Part shown: one piece after another, positions 14,949-22,849 of the stretch
How positions within the stretch are numbered: position 1 is the first letter of the stretch
Layout of the letters: each line of letters starts with the position of its first letter
Assembly (NCBI RefSeq): GCF_036346615.1
Contig: NZ_CP107836.1
Span: 1,736,001 to 1,800,000 of the forward strand
Direction: 5' to 3'
Source: Streptomyces sp. NBC_00523
GTDB lineage: Bacteria > Actinomycetota > Actinomycetes > Streptomycetales > Streptomycetaceae
Length of the DNA stretch: 64,000 bases
Notes under the pieces: model-generated
What the model saw: only the letters and a program-made list of their open reading frames with translations
Database searches by the model: none
Told to the model about the DNA's origin: nothing
Program-made: the position numbers and the translations under genes

Positions 14949-16940
14949 GTGCGGCAGCGGATGCTCGACGGACTGCTCGCGCTCGCGCTCGGCACGGCCG
15001 CGCTCCTCGCCCCGCCCGCCCACGCGGCCCCGGCGGACCCCTCCCCGGCGCGGAGCTGCGACCCGCTGGCACCCGCCGAGTGCCTGCTGCCGTTCCCCAA
15101 CGACTGGTACACCCGGCCGGACCCGCGCACCGACACGGGCCGCCGGGTGGCCTTCGACGCCTCGGCGCTGCCCCGGCCCGCGACCGGGCAGGCCGTCGAC
15201 CCGGCCGCCTGGAACCGGTCCGACGGCTTCTCCCCCGGCTCCACGCTGATCGCCCAGGTCCCGGGGCTCGACCTGGCCCGGACCGGCGCGGCCCCGCTCA
15301 CCGACATCGGCCGCTCCCTGGACCGGAACGCGCCCGTCGTCCTGCTGGACACCACCACCGGTGAGCGGTGGCCGTACTGGGCCGAGCCGGACAGCAACGC
15401 CACCGACCCCGCGCGCCGGGCCCTGCTGATCCACCCGGCCCGCAATTTCGAGGACGGCCACCACTACGCCGTGGCGCTGCGCCACCTCAAGGACGGGTCG
15501 GGCCGTACGATTCCGGCCGCCGCCCCCTTCGCCGCCGTCGCCGGGAAGCGGCTGACCGCCCACGATCCGCTGCGCGCCCGCCAGGACCGGCTGCGGCCCG
15601 CGCTGTCCGCGCTGCGCCGGGCGGGCGTCTCCTCCCAGGGGCTCCACCTCGCCTGGGACTTCACGGTCGCCTCGACGCGCAGCCTCACCGGCGACCTGTT
15701 CACCCTCCGCGACGACGCGTTCCGCAGGCTCGGCGACCGCTCGCCCGCCTTCACGGTCACCGGGGTCACCGACTTCACCGAGGAGCAGGACGCCCGGATC
15801 GCCCGTGAGGTCACCGGCGATATCACCGTCCCGGGCTATCTGGACGCGCCCGGCGGGCCGCCCGGCTCGGTGCTGAACCGCGACCGGAACGGCACCCCGC
15901 GCGCGCTTCCGGGCAGCACCCAGACCGCCGCGTTCCGCTGCGAGATCCCGCGCGCCGCGTTCCGCAGCCCCTCGCACCCCTCGCTGTACGGGCACGGGCT
16001 GCTCGGCTCACGCAACGAGGTCGGCGCGGGCAACGTCAAGGACATGGCCGCCGAGCACGACTTCACGTTCTGCGCGACGGACTGGAGCGGCATGGCCAAG
16101 GACGACATCCCCGTCGTGCTGGCCGCGCTCGCCGACCCGAGCCTCTTCCCGGCCGTCCCCGAGCGCAGCGAACAGGGCATGCTGAACGCCCTGTTCCTCG
16201 GCCGCGCCCTGATCCACGCCCGGGGCCTGACCACCGACCCGGCGTTCCGCACGGCCGACGGGCGTCCGCTCGTGGACACCCGGCACGGACTCGCGTACGA
16301 CGGGAACAGCCAGGGCGGCATCCTCGGCGGCGCGCTCGTCGCCGCCTCCACCGACATCCGGCGCGGGGTGCTCGGCGTCACCGGCATGAACTACGGCCTG
16401 CTCCTCAACCGCAGCGCCGACTTCGCCCCCTTCCAGCAGGTCCTGGACGCCGCCTACCCGGACAAGCTGCACCAGCAACTGGTCCTCCAGCTCTTCCAGA
16501 TGGTCTGGGACCGGGGCGAGACCGACGCGTACGCCACCCACCTCACCGACCGTCACCAGGTCCTCATGCATATCGCGTACGGCGACCACCAGGTCGCGAA
16601 CGCGGCGGCCGACGTGGAGGCGCGCACCCTCGGCGCCCGGCTGCTCACCCCCGCGCTCGCCGGGGGCCGCAGCCCCGACACCGTCCCGTACTGGGGCATC
16701 CGGCGCATCGCCCCGCGCCAACTCCCGTACCGGGGATCGGCGATGACCGTCTGGGACAGCGGTACGCCCACGCCCCCGGTGACCAACACCCCGCCCGCCG
16801 GACCGGCGTACGGGCACGACCCGCACGAAGATCCCCGCAACTCGCCCGCCGCACGTCAGCAGAAAGCCACCTTCCTGACCACCGGCCGGGTCATCAATGT
16901 CTGCGGCACCACCCCGTGCACCGCCACCCCGACCTCCTGA
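14949..16940 (+). CDS. exported alpha/beta-hydrolase-like protein
   Basis: 663 aa from GTG, 3 bases after the esterase stop, so translationally coupled. Residues 1-27 form a signal peptide (LLALALGTAALLAPPAHA). The best catalytic clue is a nucleophile elbow YDGNSQGGILGG with S454 (G-N-S-Q-G), preceded by a strand that could carry an oxyanion hole (YGHGLLGSRNE). Further Cys pairs (RSCDPLAPAEC, CGTTPC) suggest disulfides in the mature enzyme. It belongs to a large actinobacterial family without a settled function. A lipid or polyester substrate would fit its neighbour but is a guess. Confidence 0.72.
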   Translation: MRQRMLDGLLALALGTAALLAPPAHAAPADPSPARSCDPLAPAECLLPFPNDWYTRPDPRTDTGRRVAFDASALPRPATGQAVDPAAWNRSDGFSPGSTLIAQVPGLDLARTGAAPLTDIGRSLDRNAPVVLLDTTTGERWPYWAEPDSNATDPARRALLIHPARNFEDGHHYAVALRHLKDGSGRTIPAAAPFAAVAGKRLTAHDPLRARQDRLRPALSALRRAGVSSQGLHLAWDFTVASTRSLTGDLFTLRDDAFRRLGDRSPAFTVTGVTDFTEEQDARIAREVTGDITVPGYLDAPGGPPGSVLNRDRNGTPRALPGSTQTAAFRCEIPRAAFRSPSHPSLYGHGLLGSRNEVGAGNVKDMAAEHDFTFCATDWSGMAKDDIPVVLAALADPSLFPAVPERSEQGMLNALFLGRALIHARGLTTDPAFRTADGRPLVDTRHGLAYDGNSQGGILGGALVAASTDIRRGVLGVTGMNYGLLLNRSADFAPFQQVLDAAYPDKLHQQLVLQLFQMVWDRGETDAYATHLTDRHQVLMHIAYGDHQVANAAADVEARTLGARLLTPALAGGRSPDTVPYWGIRRIAPRQLPYRGSAMTVWDSGTPTPPVTNTPPAGPAYGHDPHEDPRNSPAARQQKATFLTTGRVINVCGTTPCTATPTS

Positions 16941-16978
16941 CGCCTCCCCTGCCCCGCAGGGTCACGACAAGGAGCACC

Positions 16979-18058
16979 ATGCGTACGCACCGCATCGCCG
17001 GAGCCGTCCTCGCCACCGCCCTCCTCACCGGTACGGTCATGGCCCCGGCCGCCCTCGCCGCGCCGCCCGCGACCGCTTCGGCCGTCGCGCAGTCCGCCGT
17101 CCCGTTCACGGCGGCCACCGCCACCCGCACCGCCGACGGCGGCCACACCCTGTCCTGGGCATCGCCCGCCGGATCGGTGACCGTCACCGCCGTCACCTCG
17201 CCCGACGCCACCACCGGCACCGCGCTCGGCACGGCCCCCGGCACCGGCTCGCTGACCGTCGCCCCGGGCACACTCCCGGAGGCCGGGCGCTGGTACTTCC
17301 GGCTGGTCCCGGACAACGGCAGCCCGCTCGTCGTCGCCGACCGCTCACTCGGCCTGGCCTCCGCCCGCAACTTCCGGGACATCGGCGGCTACCGCACCAC
17401 GGACGGGCACTGGGTGCGCCCGGGCCTGGTCTACCGCTCCAACAAGCTGAGCGGTCTCACCGACGCCGACCAGCAGCGGCTCGTCTCCCAGAAACTCACG
17501 CTCGACGTGGACCTGCGCAATGCCCAGGAGCGCCACGACGACCCGGACCGGCTGCCCGCCGGGGTGCGCTACCAGGTCGCGGACGTCGTCTCGCTCGCGC
17601 ACGGCATCCGCTTCCACGACTCGGCCCTGATGACCCTGGCGGAGGCCATCGCCGCCGGGCTCTTCTCCGGCTCCTCGGACCTCGGCCAGTCCATCGGCTA
17701 CCCGTTCATGGTCAACTTCGTGGGCGCGGACCACGCCTTCCACGACCTCGTCACGGCCGTCGCCTCGAACACCTCCGGCGCCACGGTCTTCCACTGCAGC
17801 GCGGGCAAGGACCGCACCGGCTGGGGCACGGCCGTCCTGCTCACCCTGCTCGGTGTCCCCCGGGCCACGGTCGAGGCGGACTTCCTGGCCAGCAACCAGT
17901 ACACCGGCGACCCGAAGGCCGTGGAGCTGAGCTGGCTGCGCGCCGCGTACGCCGAGGTGGACCAGATCTACGGCGACTTCGACACGTACGTACGCGAGGG
18001 GCTGAAGCTCGACGCGGCGACCGTGGCGGCGCTGCGGGCGAAGCTGCTCACCGACTGA
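16979..18058 (+). CDS. exported tyrosine-protein phosphatase (MptpB-like)
   Basis: 359 aa with AAGGAG before ATG 16979. The signal peptide ends near LAAPPATA (residues 1-30). Residues 35-115 form a beta-rich domain of fibronectin-like look. From about 120 on is the phosphatase domain: the entry motif ARNFRDIGGYRTTDGHWVRP, DLRNAQERHDDPDRLP, and the P-loop HCSAGKDRTG with nucleophile C273 and R279 (C-x5-R). The K and D in the P-loop are typical of the PtpB/LipA type dual-specificity enzymes that can also hydrolyse phosphoinositides. It follows the two exported hydrolases by 38 bases and likely shares their mRNA. Confidence 0.87.
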   Translation: MRTHRIAGAVLATALLTGTVMAPAALAAPPATASAVAQSAVPFTAATATRTADGGHTLSWASPAGSVTVTAVTSPDATTGTALGTAPGTGSLTVAPGTLPEAGRWYFRLVPDNGSPLVVADRSLGLASARNFRDIGGYRTTDGHWVRPGLVYRSNKLSGLTDADQQRLVSQKLTLDVDLRNAQERHDDPDRLPAGVRYQVADVVSLAHGIRFHDSALMTLAEAIAAGLFSGSSDLGQSIGYPFMVNFVGADHAFHDLVTAVASNTSGATVFHCSAGKDRTGWGTAVLLTLLGVPRATVEADFLASNQYTGDPKAVELSWLRAAYAEVDQIYGDFDTYVREGLKLDAATVAALRAKLLTD

Positions 18059-18059
18059 C

Positions 18060-19181
18060 TCAGCAGCCCGGGTAGCGGTCCTGCGGCCACTCGACGGCGT
18101 GCGCGAACTCCAGGCACAGGTCGTCGGCCACCTCGGCGATCACCCCGCGTCCCTCCGTCAGCACCAGCCAGTGCGGAGGGAGGCGGGTGTCGCCGTGGTG
18201 GGCGCCCAGCAGGTTGCCGCAGACCGCGCCGGTGGAGTCGCTGTCGCCGGAGTGGTTGACGGACAGCAGCAGGGCCTCGGCGACCTGGCCGGGCTCCGGC
18301 AGGACGAGCGCGCAGTACACCGCGATGGCCAGCGCCTCTTCCGCCACCCAGCCCTGCCCCAGGGACTCCACCTTCTCGGCGCTCGGCCCGTTCGCCGCCG
18401 ACAGATCGACGGCCGCGCGCAGGGCGGCGGTGGTCTCCTCGTGGCCCCGGTGCCGGGCGAGCAGGTCCATGGCCCGCAGCACGGCACCGGGCAACGAGTC
18501 GCCCTCCAGGAGGTATCCGACGATCGCCGCGAGCGCCCCGGCCGCGTAGGCGCCGGTGGGATGGCCGTGGGTGATCTGCGCGCACCGGGCTGCGAGCGCG
18601 AAGCCGGTGGCCGGGTCCTCGCCGGTCAGGCCGAAGGGCGCGGACCGCATGACGGTGCCGCAGCCCTTGGAGCCGGTGTTGACCGGGCCGGGCTCGCCGA
18701 TCGGGCCCCTCGGGTCCGGGATGTGGCCGGCGGCGAGGCCGGTCAGGCAGGCGTTCCCGGGGGCGCGCCGGGCGTACAGCCAGGGCTGCTGCCGGAGCCA
18801 TCCGTTGCGGACGGGATGCTCGGCCGGGGCGGCGGGCGGCGCCGGGTGGTTCTGCGTGTCCAGCCAGCGCCGGTACGCGTTCCTGACGATGCCCGTCTCG
18901 GCGCCGCCGATGCCCTTGGCCATGGCGCGGGAGTGCGCCCGGATCAGCCCCTCGGCGGTGAACAGCGTCATCTGGGTGTCGTCCGTGATCCGGCCGACGA
19001 CCCCTTCGTCGTCCGGAGTCATGCCGCGTACGCCACGCTCGCCGTGCGCGCGCCGGATGCCCGCGAGCGACAGGAACTCGACCGGGTTGCCCAGGGCGTC
19101 CCCGATCGCCCCGCCCAGCAGACATCCGCGCACCCTGGCCCGGCGCACCGGGAGGTCCGCCCCTGTCGTCGTACCGGTCAC
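18060..19181 (-). CDS. ADP-ribosylglycohydrolase (DraG/ARH family)
   Basis: 373 aa from GTG 19181, with GGGGG about 7 bases upstream; a longer start at 19229 is possible but lacks a ribosome site. The fold is recognised from RVRGCLLGGAIGDALGNPVE, the first metal motif ITDDTQMTLFTAEG (T-D-D), the CGTVMRSAP segment and the second metal motif HSGDSDSTGAVCGNLLGA (D-x-D-x-T). These bind two Mg ions that activate water to remove ADP-ribose from proteins or small molecules. It is cytosolic. It is convergent with the phosphatase gene (1 base between stops). Confidence 0.9.
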   Translation of the reverse strand: MTGTTTGADLPVRRARVRGCLLGGAIGDALGNPVEFLSLAGIRRAHGERGVRGMTPDDEGVVGRITDDTQMTLFTAEGLIRAHSRAMAKGIGGAETGIVRNAYRRWLDTQNHPAPPAAPAEHPVRNGWLRQQPWLYARRAPGNACLTGLAAGHIPDPRGPIGEPGPVNTGSKGCGTVMRSAPFGLTGEDPATGFALAARCAQITHGHPTGAYAAGALAAIVGYLLEGDSLPGAVLRAMDLLARHRGHEETTAALRAAVDLSAANGPSAEKVESLGQGWVAEEALAIAVYCALVLPEPGQVAEALLLSVNHSGDSDSTGAVCGNLLGAHHGDTRLPPHWLVLTEGRGVIAEVADDLCLEFAHAVEWPQDRYPGC

Positions 19182-19249
19182 CGTCGGCCCCCGCCCTCTC
19201 GCGCCGCACCTGTCCGGCCGTGGGTCCATGCTGGTAGGGAGGCGATGCC

Positions 19250-19540
19250 ATGCGTACCGGGAATGAACCGACGACCGCCCGCAGTCCGCTGCGGATGCGG
19301 CTCTGGCTGAGTCTATGGGGCCTGGCCTGGGCCGTCTTCGGGGTGACGGCCTTCGCCGTGAACGGCCGCACCGGCTGGGCCGCCGTCTGCGGGGTGCTGC
19401 TCGTCCTGGTCCTGGTGGACCTGTGCGTGGTCGTGCACCGGATGCGTCAGGGCGCGTACTACCAGCCGGGCCGCTCGATCCCGCCGTACGACCCCGACCA
19501 CGGCCCACGCGGCAAGGGCCCTCCTCCGGGCACGCCCTAG
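19250..19540 (+). CDS. small two-helix membrane protein (DUF6343-like)
   Basis: 96 aa. After a short polar N-terminus (MRTGNEPTTARSPLRMRLWL) two membrane helices follow (LWLSLWGLAWAVFGVTAFAV and WAAVCGVLLVLVLVDLCVVV), then a Tyr/Pro-rich cytoplasmic tail (YYQPGRSIPPYDPDHGPR). I recall this as the DUF6343 family, restricted to actinobacteria; function unknown. Its TAG stop lies inside the CCTAGC target duplication of the adjacent IS481 element, so the insertion left the protein complete. Confidence 0.75.
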   Translation: MRTGNEPTTARSPLRMRLWLSLWGLAWAVFGVTAFAVNGRTGWAAVCGVLLVLVLVDLCVVVHRMRQGAYYQPGRSIPPYDPDHGPRGKGPPPGTP

Positions 19541-19541
19541 C
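19536..19541. repeat. IS481 target-site duplication, left copy (CCTAGC)
   Basis: The six bases CCTAGC flank the element here and at 20611-20616. They match NCTAGN, the known preferred target of Bordetella IS481. The TAG supplies the stop of the DUF6343-like gene on the plus strand, and the reverse-strand CTA supplies the transposase stop. Confidence 0.85.
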
Positions 19542-20517
19542 TGTATTGCCCTGTGAGGTTGGGGACGCGGCTGGCGGGTGGCTTGCCTGCGAGCGCGGTG
19601 TGTCCGCGGTGGTGATTGTAGGTGTGCAGCCAGCCGGGGAACGCGTCGCGTCGTTCCTGCTCTGATTGGTAGGGGCGGGCGTAGGCCCACTCGTCGAGCA
19701 GGGTGCGGTTGAGGCGTTCGACCTTGCCGTTGGTCTGCGGCCGGTAGGGGCGGGTTCGCTTGTGGGTGATCCCGGCCGCTGCCAGGGTGTCGCGCCAGGT
19801 GTGGGACTTGTAGCAGGAGCCGTTGTCGGTCAGGACGCGTTCGACGGTGATGCCTGCGCTGGTGAAGTAGGCGTGGGCCCGCTGCCAGAAGGCGGTGGCG
19901 GTCTCCTTCTTCTCGTTGGTGTGGATCTCGCTGTAGGCGAGGCGGGAGTGGTCGTCGACGGCGGTGTGGATGTAGCTGTAGCCGGCGCTCTTGCGGGTCT
20001 TGCGGCCGGCCTGGCGGCCCAGCACCTTGTGGCCGCCGCCGTCGGGGATGTTGCCGAGCTTCTTGATGTCCACGTGCACCAGTTCGCCGGGCTTCTCGCG
20101 TTCGTAGCGGCGTATGTTCCGGCCGGTCGCACGGTCCAGATGGGTTAGACGGGCGAGCCCGAACCGGGTGAGGACCCGGTGCACGGTCGAGGGCACCAGT
20201 CGCAGGTGGTGGGCGATGCGGGCCGGGCCCCAGCGCCGTAGGACACGAACTTTGATGATGCGCCGCTCGGTGCGGGTCGGGGTCCGCCCGGGACTGTGAC
20301 GAGGACGCGAGGAGCGGTCGGTCATGCCCGCTTCACCGAGGTGCCGGTAGCGGCCGGCCCAGCGCTGGGCTGTGGTTGGTGAGACCTGGAAGCGTTCGGC
20401 GGCTCGGCGCAGCGGCCAGCCCTCCTCGACCACACAGCGGGCCAGGCGCAGGCGTCCAGTCTCGGTCAGGGGTGCATTACGGTGGGGCACGAGGGCCTTT
20501 CGGTCAGGTGTTGACAT
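19537..20517 (-). CDS. IS481-family transposase
   Basis: 326 aa, complete. N-terminal helix-turn-helix (PLRRAAERFQVSPTTAQRWA, about residues 33-52) and a second HTH (WGPARIAHHLRLVPSTVHRV) precede the rve integrase core. The catalytic residues are in GELVHVDIKKLG (first D), ERVLTDNGSCYKSH (second D) and NGKVERLNRTLLDEW (E). It catalyses cut-and-paste or copy-out movement of the element. The reading frame has no stop inside the element: it ends QYS and takes its TAG from the flanking target duplication. No frameshift is seen, so it may be active. Confidence 0.93.
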   Translation of the reverse strand: MSTPDRKALVPHRNAPLTETGRLRLARCVVEEGWPLRRAAERFQVSPTTAQRWAGRYRHLGEAGMTDRSSRPRHSPGRTPTRTERRIIKVRVLRRWGPARIAHHLRLVPSTVHRVLTRFGLARLTHLDRATGRNIRRYEREKPGELVHVDIKKLGNIPDGGGHKVLGRQAGRKTRKSAGYSYIHTAVDDHSRLAYSEIHTNEKKETATAFWQRAHAYFTSAGITVERVLTDNGSCYKSHTWRDTLAAAGITHKRTRPYRPQTNGKVERLNRTLLDEWAYARPYQSEQERRDAFPGWLHTYNHHRGHTALAGKPPASRVPNLTGQYS

Positions 20518-20610
20518 CGCAATCCACACCGAACCGGAAGGCCCTCACCTGCTTCAAGATCCCTCAGCCGAGACCTGGCTCACCCGTCCACAACCTCCCA
20601 GGACAGAACA
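19542..20610 (-). mobile_element. IS481-family insertion sequence, complete, 1069 bp
   Basis: The ends are imperfect inverted repeats of about 26 bp: left TGTATTGCCCTGTGAGGTTG and, read inward from the right, TGTTCTGTCCTGGGAGGTTG; both continue GGACG after one variable base. They are flanked by the direct repeat CCTAGC. One transposase gene fills the element on the minus strand. Removing the element and one CCTAGC joins two convergent genes whose stop codons overlap at CTAG. Confidence 0.92.
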
Positions 20611-20616
20611 CCTAGC
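20611..20616. repeat. IS481 target-site duplication, right copy (CCTAGC)
   Basis: Second copy of the six-base duplication. Its CTA (20612-20614), read on the minus strand, is the TAG stop codon of the TPR gene. Confidence 0.85.
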
Positions 20617-20974
20617 TGTCGAAGCGGGCCGCGCGCAGGTACTCCGGCTTCGGGTCGAGCGCGGCCGCCAGCCGGAAGTGGCGGGTGGCGCGCTCGGGGT
20701 GGCCGGAGCGCTCGAAGGTGCGGGCGAGGGCGAAGTGCGCGAAGGCGTTGTCGGGTTCGCGCTCCAGCACCAGCTCGAATTCCAGCTCGGCGGGGCGCAG
20801 CTGGGCCGCCGCGAAGAAGGCGCGGGCGCGCAGCAGCCGGGCGGCGGTGTTCTCGGGGTGGGCGGCGATCACCGAGTCGAGCAGCCGCACGGCGCCCCGG
20901 GGATCGCGCGCGGCGAGCAGCTGCTCGGCCGCACGGAAGTCGATGACGTCGGTTTCCGGGGTCCTCTCGGGCAC
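20612..20974 (-). CDS. tetratricopeptide-repeat protein
   Basis: 120 aa from GTG 20974 with GGAAGG 9 bases upstream. Nearly the whole protein is helix-turn-helix repeats of about 34 residues: FRAAEQLLAARDPRGAVRLL, ENTAARLLRARAFFAAAQLR, DNAFAHFALARTFERSGHPE, ending RAARFDS. This is a three-repeat TPR scaffold for protein-protein contact with no catalytic part. It is probably transcribed from a promoter shared with, or near, coaE upstream. The IS481 element begins at its stop codon without changing the protein. Confidence 0.85.
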   Translation of the reverse strand: MPERTPETDVIDFRAAEQLLAARDPRGAVRLLDSVIAAHPENTAARLLRARAFFAAAQLRPAELEFELVLEREPDNAFAHFALARTFERSGHPERATRHFRLAAALDPKPEYLRAARFDS

Positions 20975-21059
20975 GGTGGCATCCTTCCCTGGTCCGTCCC
21001 GGGGTGAACACGGGGGCGGCTGCGGGTATTCCGGTACGACCCCTTGGCGCGGCCCCGGC

Positions 21060-21665
21060 TCAGCCCTTCGCCGCCGCCCGGCGGCTCAGCTCCGCCCAGA
21101 CCTCGCGGACCCGGGCCACCAGCTCCTCCACCGGTCCGTCGTTGTCGATGACCAGGTCGGCGACGGCGCGCCGCTGTTCGCGGGTGGCCTGGGCGGCCAT
21201 CCGGGCGCGGGCGTCCGCCTCGGTCATGCCGCGCAGCCGGACGAGCCGGTCGAGCTGGGTCTCCGGGGCGGCGTCGACCACGATGACCAGGTCGTAGAGG
21301 GGGGCGAGGCCGTTCTCGGTGAGGAGGGGGACGTCGTGGACGACCACGGAGTCCGGTCCGGCGGCCTTCTCCAGTTCGGCGGAGCGGTCGCGGACCAGGG
21401 GGTGGACGATCGCGTTGAGCGCGGCGAGGCGGTCCGGGTCGGCGAAGACGATCGCACCGAGCGCGGGCCGGTCCAGAGTGCCGTCCGGGGCCAGGACGCC
21501 GGGGCCGAACTCCTCGGCCACGGCGGCGAGTCCGGGGGTGCCCGGCTCGACCACCTCACGGGCGATGCGGTCCGAGTCGATCAGGACGGCCCCGTGCCCG
21601 ACGAGCAGCCGTGACACTTCGCTCTTACCGGCTCCGATGCCCCCGGTCAGGCCCACTCTCAGCAT
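21060..21665 (-). CDS. coaE: dephospho-CoA kinase
   Basis: 201 aa. It catalyses the last step of coenzyme A synthesis, ATP-dependent 3'-phosphorylation of dephospho-CoA, in the cytosol. P-loop [16 protein letters not shown] is at residues 6-21, followed by the substrate region [16 protein letters not shown] and the LID motif [16 protein letters not shown]. Length equals the usual single-domain enzyme. A start at 21665 fits the conserved [11 protein letters not shown]. Upstream on the same strand is a strong hairpin ending the PAC2 unit, so coaE probably has its own promoter in 21666-21678 or reads through. Confidence 0.96.
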   Translation of the reverse strand: MLRVGLTGGIGAGKSEVSRLLVGHGAVLIDSDRIAREVVEPGTPGLAAVAEEFGPGVLAPDGTLDRPALGAIVFADPDRLAALNAIVHPLVRDRSAELEKAAGPDSVVVHDVPLLTENGLAPLYDLVIVVDAAPETQLDRLVRLRGMTEADARARMAAQATREQRRAVADLVIDNDGPVEELVARVREVWAELSRRAAAKG

Positions 21666-21678
21666 GCCCGGAGCCTAA

Positions 21679-21725
21679 TGCCCGCTGCCCGTGGCCCCCA
21701 CAGGCGGGGCCACGGGCAGCGGGCA
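21679..21725. terminator. 20-bp perfect hairpin
   Basis: TGCCCGCTGCCCGTGGCCCC (21679-21698) pairs perfectly with 21706-21725 around a 7-base loop. It lies 17 bases beyond the PAC2-gene stop and 13 bases before the coaE start, so it terminates the PAC2 transcript or acts as a processing stop between the genes. Confidence 0.75.
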
Positions 21726-21742
21726 CGAAAACGGGGCGGCGC

Positions 21743-22681
21743 TCAGACGTCGCCCTCGCGCTCGGCGAGGAACTTCTCGAATTCGAGGCCGATCTCGTCG
21801 GCCGACGGCAGGTCCGCCGGTTCGGCGACCAGGTTGCCCCGGGTCTCCGCGCCCGCGACCGCGTCGTACTGGTGCTCAAGGCCCTCGACCAGCGAGACCA
21901 GTTCCTCGTCGCCCTGGCCGATCTGGCGGTCGATCTCCGTCTGGGTGCGGTGCGCCTCGGTGCGCAGGGAGTGCGCGACGGACGGCAGGACCAGGCCGGT
22001 CGCGGCCGTGATCGCCTCCAGCGCGGTGAGCGCGGCGTCCGGGTAGGCGGAGCGGGCGACGTAGTGCGGGACGTGGGCGGCGACGCCGAGCACGTCGTGG
22101 CCCGCCTCCATCAGCCGGTACTCGACCAGCGCCTCGGCGGAGCCGGGGACCTGCGCCTCCTCGAAGGGGCTGCGGTGGCCGGGCGTGAGGTCGGTGCGGT
22201 TGCCGTGCGGGGTGATGCCGACGGGGCGGGTGTGCGGGACGCCCATCGGGATGCCGTGGAAGTTGACCGCGAGGCGGACACCCAGGCGCTCGACCACCTC
22301 CTCGACGGCGGCGGCGAACCTCTCCCACTCCACGTCGGGTTCGGGTCCGGACAGCAGCAGGAACGGCGCGCCCGTGGCGTCCTGGACGACGCGGACCTCC
22401 AGGGCGGGCGTCTCGTACGCCGCCCAGCGGTCGCGCTTGAACGTCAGCAGCGGACGCCGGGCGCGGTAGTCGATCAGGCGGTCGTGGTCGAAGCGGGCCA
22501 CGACCTGGTGCGGCAGCGATTCGAGCAGGCCGTCCACGATCTGCTCGCCGGTCTCACCCGCGTCGATGTAGCCCTCGAAGTGGTAGAGCATGACCAGGCC
22601 GGCCGACTCCTGGGCGAGCGCCATGTCGACCACAGCCAGGCCCTTCGGCTCCCATTCGTACAAACTCTGCGGATCAGGCAC
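21743..22681 (-). CDS. PAC2-family protein
   Basis: 312 aa from GTG 22681 with GGAGGAG 7-8 bases upstream. PAC2 family members share the fold of proteasome assembly chaperones. Visible landmarks are [20 protein letters not shown] near the start, [36 protein letters not shown] in the centre, and [19 protein letters not shown]. Actinobacteria such as Streptomyces have a 20S proteasome, but these proteins occur widely and their role is not established. It lies between rpsA and coaE on the same strand. Confidence 0.88.
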   Translation of the reverse strand: MPDPQSLYEWEPKGLAVVDMALAQESAGLVMLYHFEGYIDAGETGEQIVDGLLESLPHQVVARFDHDRLIDYRARRPLLTFKRDRWAAYETPALEVRVVQDATGAPFLLLSGPEPDVEWERFAAAVEEVVERLGVRLAVNFHGIPMGVPHTRPVGITPHGNRTDLTPGHRSPFEEAQVPGSAEALVEYRLMEAGHDVLGVAAHVPHYVARSAYPDAALTALEAITAATGLVLPSVAHSLRTEAHRTQTEIDRQIGQGDEELVSLVEGLEHQYDAVAGAETRGNLVAEPADLPSADEIGLEFEKFLAEREGDV

Positions 22682-22772
22682 GGTTACCGCTCCTCCTTGT
22701 GTTCCTGGAGAAGAACGCCCCGGGGTACCCCGGTCATTCCCCGTACGCGCTCTTTCACTCCGGAAACACGCG

Positions 22773-22800
22773 AGGCCCGCTCCCCGAAGGGAGCGGGCCT
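22773..22800 (-). terminator. rpsA terminator
   Basis: AGGCCCGCTCCC and GGGAGCGGGCCT form a perfect 12-bp stem; read on the minus strand the loop is TTCG, a very stable tetraloop. It begins 50 bases after the rpsA stop. Confidence 0.8.
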
Positions 22801-22849
22801 CACGGTCACTTACCTACCGCAGCCGATGACCGGCCGGAGGGACAGAGCG

